Below are positions 60,762 through 64,000 of a stretch of 64,000 nt of DNA, one piece after another; position 1 is the first letter of the stretch; every line of letters starts with the position of its first letter. Below the pieces are notes generated by a model, which saw only the letters and a list, made by a program, of their open reading frames with translations, did not search any database and was not told the origin of the DNA. The translations under genes and the position numbers were made by a program. The DNA is taken from positions 124,001-188,000 of the forward strand of contig CAJUNB010000018.1 of the NCBI GenBank assembly GCA_910587635.1. Direction: 5' to 3'. The stretch is from an uncultured Lachnospiraceae bacterium. GTDB taxonomy: Bacteria; Bacillota; Clostridia; Lachnospirales; Lachnospiraceae.

Positions 60762-61286
60762 ATGGAATCGGTATCTTTACACGAGATTATACAATTCACG
60801 CTGGGTAAAAATCCTACGCGAATAAAAGAGCAGGTTGATGAATTGTATACACCAGAGGATTTTGAGAAGGATTTAAACTGTATGAATGCAACAAAAGAGG
60901 GTGCGGGCTGCATTATAAATTTGATAAAATCAAAATGTTCTCCTATTTCGGAACAGACAGAAGCGAAGTGTATTACATCCAATTTTTTGAGATGCGATTT
61001 TGATACCGGAAAAATTTACCCATGGTATTTATGCTATCAGTTTAATGAAGGGAAGGCCTTTGAACAACAGATAGAGATGTACCATCAGGGGACAACCTTG
61101 AGTGTCAAGAAATTGAATATAAAGACTATTGGAGAGTTAAAAATTGTTTTGCCGGATATGGAAAAGCAACGGACAATAGGTAATTTATACAGGCAGTCAA
61201 TTATACAAAATGATTTAATGATAAAGCAGGCAGAGAATGTAAAAAAATTTATGATGACGTTGATACGCAGGATGGAGGAAATTTAG
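60762..61286 (+). CDS. Half-size type I restriction specificity protein (HsdS-like)
   Basis: A 174-residue protein corresponding to one target-recognition domain and one coiled-coil spacer of HsdS, which normally has two. The segment GTTLSVKKLNIKTIGELKIVLPDMEKQRTIG is the family's TRD end, followed by a helix leading to IRRMEEI. ATG 60762 follows AAGGAG. It lies three bases before hsdM. It could dimerise to recognise a palindromic half-site, or act as an accessory or alternative specificity unit. Confidence 0.75.
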   Translation: MESVSLHEIIQFTLGKNPTRIKEQVDELYTPEDFEKDLNCMNATKEGAGCIINLIKSKCSPISEQTEAKCITSNFLRCDFDTGKIYPWYLCYQFNEGKAFEQQIEMYHQGTTLSVKKLNIKTIGELKIVLPDMEKQRTIGNLYRQSIIQNDLMIKQAENVKKFMMTLIRRMEEI

Positions 61287-61288
61287 CT

Positions 61289-62884
61289 ATGGCTGAAGGG
61301 AAAGATTTATTACAGGTATTGTGGAGTGGTGCAGATGTACTCAGAGGGAAAATGGACGCAAATGAGTACAAGACGTATCTTTTAGGATTGGTTTTTTATA
61401 AATATTTGTCCGATTCGTATTTGGCGAAGGTGTATGATCTCATCATGGATCAAAATCCAGATAGTCTTGAAGAAGCACAGTGCGTGTATGAAGACGCAAT
61501 GAAATCAGATGATGCGGAAGAATTACTGAGTGAAATAAAAGAATCAAAGCATTATACGCTTGATCCTGATATGACGTATATAAGCATATTAGATGCGGCT
61601 AAAAATAATTCTTTTAACAGAGAAAAACTGCAGGCGGCTTTTAATCGTATAGAGGAATCCGATGAATTATTCAATGGCCTATTTGCGGATGTAGATCTAT
61701 ATTCTAATCGGCTTGGCACTGGTGACCAGAAGCAGAGTGCTACAATTGCAGAAGTTATCAAAGTATTGGATGGCGTGGACATTATCCATACGGAAGGAGA
61801 TGTTCTTGGTAACGCATATGAGTACCTGATCGGTCAATTTGCGTCTGAAACAGGGAAAAAGGCTGGAGAATTTTATACGCCGCATGGTCCCGCGCAGATC
61901 CTTTGCAGGATTGGCATATCCGGTCAGGAAGGGAAAAAGGGATTACAGGTATATGATCCGTGTATGGGATCCGGCTCGTTGATGCTTAGTTGCAGAAATT
62001 ATTCAAAAGAGCCGGACTATATTAAATACTATGGTCAGGAGCTCATGCCGTCAACTTATAACCTGGCGCGTATGAATATGTTTTTGCACGGAGTCTTGCC
62101 TGAAAACCAGCACTTGCGTAATGGGGATACTCTTGATGCTGACTGGCCGACAGATGAAGAGACAGAGTTTGATGTTGTAACGATGAATCCCCCCTATTCG
62201 GCAAAATGGTCTGCCGCAGAAGGATTCAAGCAGGATGAGCGGTTTATGGACTATGAGGGTAAGCTGGCCCCTAAGTCAAAAGCAGATTATGCTTTTTTAT
62301 TACATGGGTTCTATCATCTAAAGCAGACAGGTACCATGGCGATTGTTCTTCCTCATGGTGTTTTATTCAGGGGAGCGGCAGAAGGGGCAATCAGGGAGAC
62401 GCTCCTCAAGAATGGTTCAATATATGCTGTTATAGGGCTTCCGTCAAATATGTTTTATAATACTTCCATTCCAACCTGCATTGTGGTATTGAAAAAGCAT
62501 AGGGAAGGGCGAGATGTATTATTTATTGATGCGTCTAAGCTGTATGAAAAAGAAAAGAAGCAGAATGTTATGCATGCGGAGCATATCGACAGAGTGCTGG
62601 AGTTGTATATTGCTAGGAAACCAGTTGATAAGGTGGCTTATCTTGCCTCTTTTGAGGACATCAAAGCGAATGACTATAATCTGAATATTCCCAGATATGT
62701 AGATACCAGCGAGGAAGAACCAGAAGTGGATCTCAGACAGCTTTCCGCATCTATCAGGGAGACAAACAGGGCTATCAAGGAGGGAAATGAAGCTTTGTTG
62801 GAAATGCTTGGAGAATTGACCTTTGCAGATACTGAAACGAAGGATGTCGTTGAGGAATTTATCAGTGTTCTTAAGGAGGTGTGA
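61289..62884 (+). CDS. hsdM: Type I restriction-modification DNA methyltransferase
   Basis: A 531-residue N6-adenine methyltransferase subunit. An N-terminal HsdM_N helical domain (about 1-150) contains DANEYKTYLLGLVFYKYLSD. Motif X GEFYTP is followed by motif I VYDPCMGSGSLML and motif IV MNPPYS, the adenine-methylation signature. A C-terminal helical tail contacts HsdS. The ATG follows GGAGGAAA. It overlaps or adjoins the full hsdS downstream. hsdR is not in the window. Confidence 0.94.
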   Translation: MAEGKDLLQVLWSGADVLRGKMDANEYKTYLLGLVFYKYLSDSYLAKVYDLIMDQNPDSLEEAQCVYEDAMKSDDAEELLSEIKESKHYTLDPDMTYISILDAAKNNSFNREKLQAAFNRIEESDELFNGLFADVDLYSNRLGTGDQKQSATIAEVIKVLDGVDIIHTEGDVLGNAYEYLIGQFASETGKKAGEFYTPHGPAQILCRIGISGQEGKKGLQVYDPCMGSGSLMLSCRNYSKEPDYIKYYGQELMPSTYNLARMNMFLHGVLPENQHLRNGDTLDADWPTDEETEFDVVTMNPPYSAKWSAAEGFKQDERFMDYEGKLAPKSKADYAFLLHGFYHLKQTGTMAIVLPHGVLFRGAAEGAIRETLLKNGSIYAVIGLPSNMFYNTSIPTCIVVLKKHREGRDVLFIDASKLYEKEKKQNVMHAEHIDRVLELYIARKPVDKVAYLASFEDIKANDYNLNIPRYVDTSEEEPEVDLRQLSASIRETNRAIKEGNEALLEMLGELTFADTETKDVVEEFISVLKEV

Positions 62885-62886
62885 TT

Positions 62887-64000
62887 GTGGGTGATACACC
62901 GAAGATAAGGTTTAAGGGATTTGCGGATGCTTGGGAACAGCGGAAGCTTTCTGATTTTACTTGGGCTTCTGGGAAACGTAATAAAGAGGACTTGAATTTG
63001 GAGCCTTATGCAATTACAAATGAACATGGTTTTATTCCTCAAAATAAAGCACATGATGAATTTGGGTATATGAAGAATACTGACAGAAAAGCATACAATA
63101 TTGTTACTCCAAATTCATTTGCATATAACCCCGCAAGAATAAATGTAGGTTCTATCGGATACTATGAAGGTACAGAAAATGTAATAGTTAGCTCACTCTA
63201 TGAAGTTTTTCAAACAGCTGATTATGTTGATAATAAATTCCTTTGGCACTGGTTTAAGTCGGATGAATTCTCTAAATGGATAGGGCGCCTTCAAGAAGGT
63301 AGTGTGCGTTTGTATTTTTATTATGATAAGCTATGCGAATGTCAAATACTTATGCCATCTGTTGCTGAACAGAAGAAGATTGCAACATCATTAGATCACC
63401 TAGATTATCTTATTACCCTTCACCATCGTAAGTGTGACGAGATAAAAGAATTGAAAAAATATATGTTGCAAAAAATGTTCCCTCAAAATGGAGAGAAAAT
63501 TCCAGAGATCCGGTTTGAAGGATTTACGGGTACTTGGGAACAGTGTAAGCTGGGAGAGATTACAGACATATTGTCGGCATCTCGAGTTCATAAAGAGGAA
63601 TGGAAAACAGAAGGTGTGCCTTTTTTTAGGTCTAGTGATGTAATGGCTGCATTTAAAAGGACAAAAAATGACAAGGTTTTTATTTCACAGGAGTTATATG
63701 AAAAGCTGTCAGCAATATCAGGGAAACCTCAACAGGGGGATATATTCATTACTGGTGGTGGAAGTATTGGAACGCCTTATATTGTGCCTAATAATGAGCC
63801 TTTGTATTCAAAGGACGCTGATTTGATTTGGGTAAAAAAAAGTAAAAAACATGATCCGTTTTATTTGTATTCTTATTTTATTTCACCGATTTTTCGAGAA
63901 TATTTATTGAGTATATCCCAAACTGGAACAATAGCTCATTACACAATAGAACAGGTAAAGAAAACGCCGGTATTTTTTCCATCTTTGGAGGAGCAGCAAA
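62887..64000 (+). CDS. hsdS: Type I restriction specificity subunit HsdS, 3' end outside window
   Basis: An open frame from GTG 62887, seven bases after AGGAGG, to the window edge; at least 371 residues. Two target-recognition domains begin with related segments: PKIRFKGFADAWEQRKLSDF near the N terminus and PEIRFEGFTGTWEQCKLGEI near residue 205. Each is followed by a variable domain and a conserved helix (VAEQKKIATSLDHLDYLI ends the first). The two variable domains set the two halves of the DNA target. It was missed as a closed frame only because the stop lies beyond 64000. Confidence 0.9.
   Translation, partial: MGDTPKIRFKGFADAWEQRKLSDFTWASGKRNKEDLNLEPYAITNEHGFIPQNKAHDEFGYMKNTDRKAYNIVTPNSFAYNPARINVGSIGYYEGTENVIVSSLYEVFQTADYVDNKFLWHWFKSDEFSKWIGRLQEGSVRLYFYYDKLCECQILMPSVAEQKKIATSLDHLDYLITLHHRKCDEIKELKKYMLQKMFPQNGEKIPEIRFEGFTGTWEQCKLGEITDILSASRVHKEEWKTEGVPFFRSSDVMAAFKRTKNDKVFISQELYEKLSAISGKPQQGDIFITGGGSIGTPYIVPNNEPLYSKDADLIWVKKSKKHDPFYLYSYFISPIFREYLLSISQTGTIAHYTIEQVKKTPVFFPSLEEQQ

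Overview
The window looks like a chromosomal segment of an anaerobic, low-to-moderate GC Firmicute, most likely a Lachnospiraceae-type Clostridium. The evidence is strong AGGAGG ribosome sites, a T-box-controlled aspS-gatCAB operon, a ptb-buk butyrate pair, a VTC/DUF4956 pair, choline-binding-like cell-wall repeats and LCP/GH25 envelope proteins. Species cannot be fixed from sequence reading alone.

Region 1 (1-34.4 kb) is a large cell-surface polysaccharide locus. It holds a GT4 fragment, a Wzx/MVF-type flippase, a GtrII-like membrane glucosyltransferase with an SGNH-like partner, and two tiny DMT/SMR-type (ArnE/ArnF-like) transporters. It also has two membrane-anchored GH25 muramidases flanking rmlB-rmlA, then rmlC, an ABC exporter (Wzm/Wzt with a C-terminal carbohydrate-binding domain), a methyltransferase-kinase fusion, two large GT2 proteins, phosphoglucomutase and GtrA. 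A VTC polyphosphate polymerase with DUF4956, three more GT2 enzymes, a WcaJ/WbaP-type initiating phosphosugar transferase, an LCP ligase and glmS complete it. Read together, these genes supply dTDP-rhamnose precursors (rmlD is not in the window), build a lipid-linked rhamnose-containing glycan, modify and export it, and attach it to peptidoglycan.

Region 2 (34.5-50 kb) is mostly housekeeping: an HtrA protease, a lipoprotein whose structured leader is duplicated as a possible small RNA, tRNA-Leu(UAG), a relic, a choline-binding-like secreted protein, a divergent ClpX paralogue, a metallo-hydrolase, buk-ptb, secA, prfB (programmed +1 frameshift with an unusual UAA stop), a small protein without a normal start codon, and an AGCS amino-acid symporter.

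Region 3 (49.7-54.7 kb) is the most striking part. A tyrosine recombinase is followed by a 209-bp segment bounded by perfect 18-bp inverted repeats. The segment holds outward promoter sequences that presently point away from the downstream genes, and a one-way terminator. Beyond it lie a recombinase paralogue lacking the H-x-x-R box and a 946-residue glycine-rich, repeat-bearing surface protein. This has the layout of a phase-variable promoter switch.

Region 4 (54.7-64 kb) has a T-box leader with an overlapping GAA/AAC triplet, aspS-gatC-gatA-gatB (tRNA-dependent Asn/Gln synthesis), a NACHT-type NTPase fragment and the start of a type I restriction-modification locus (half-size hsdS, hsdM, full hsdS running off the end) behind AT-rich operator-like dyads.
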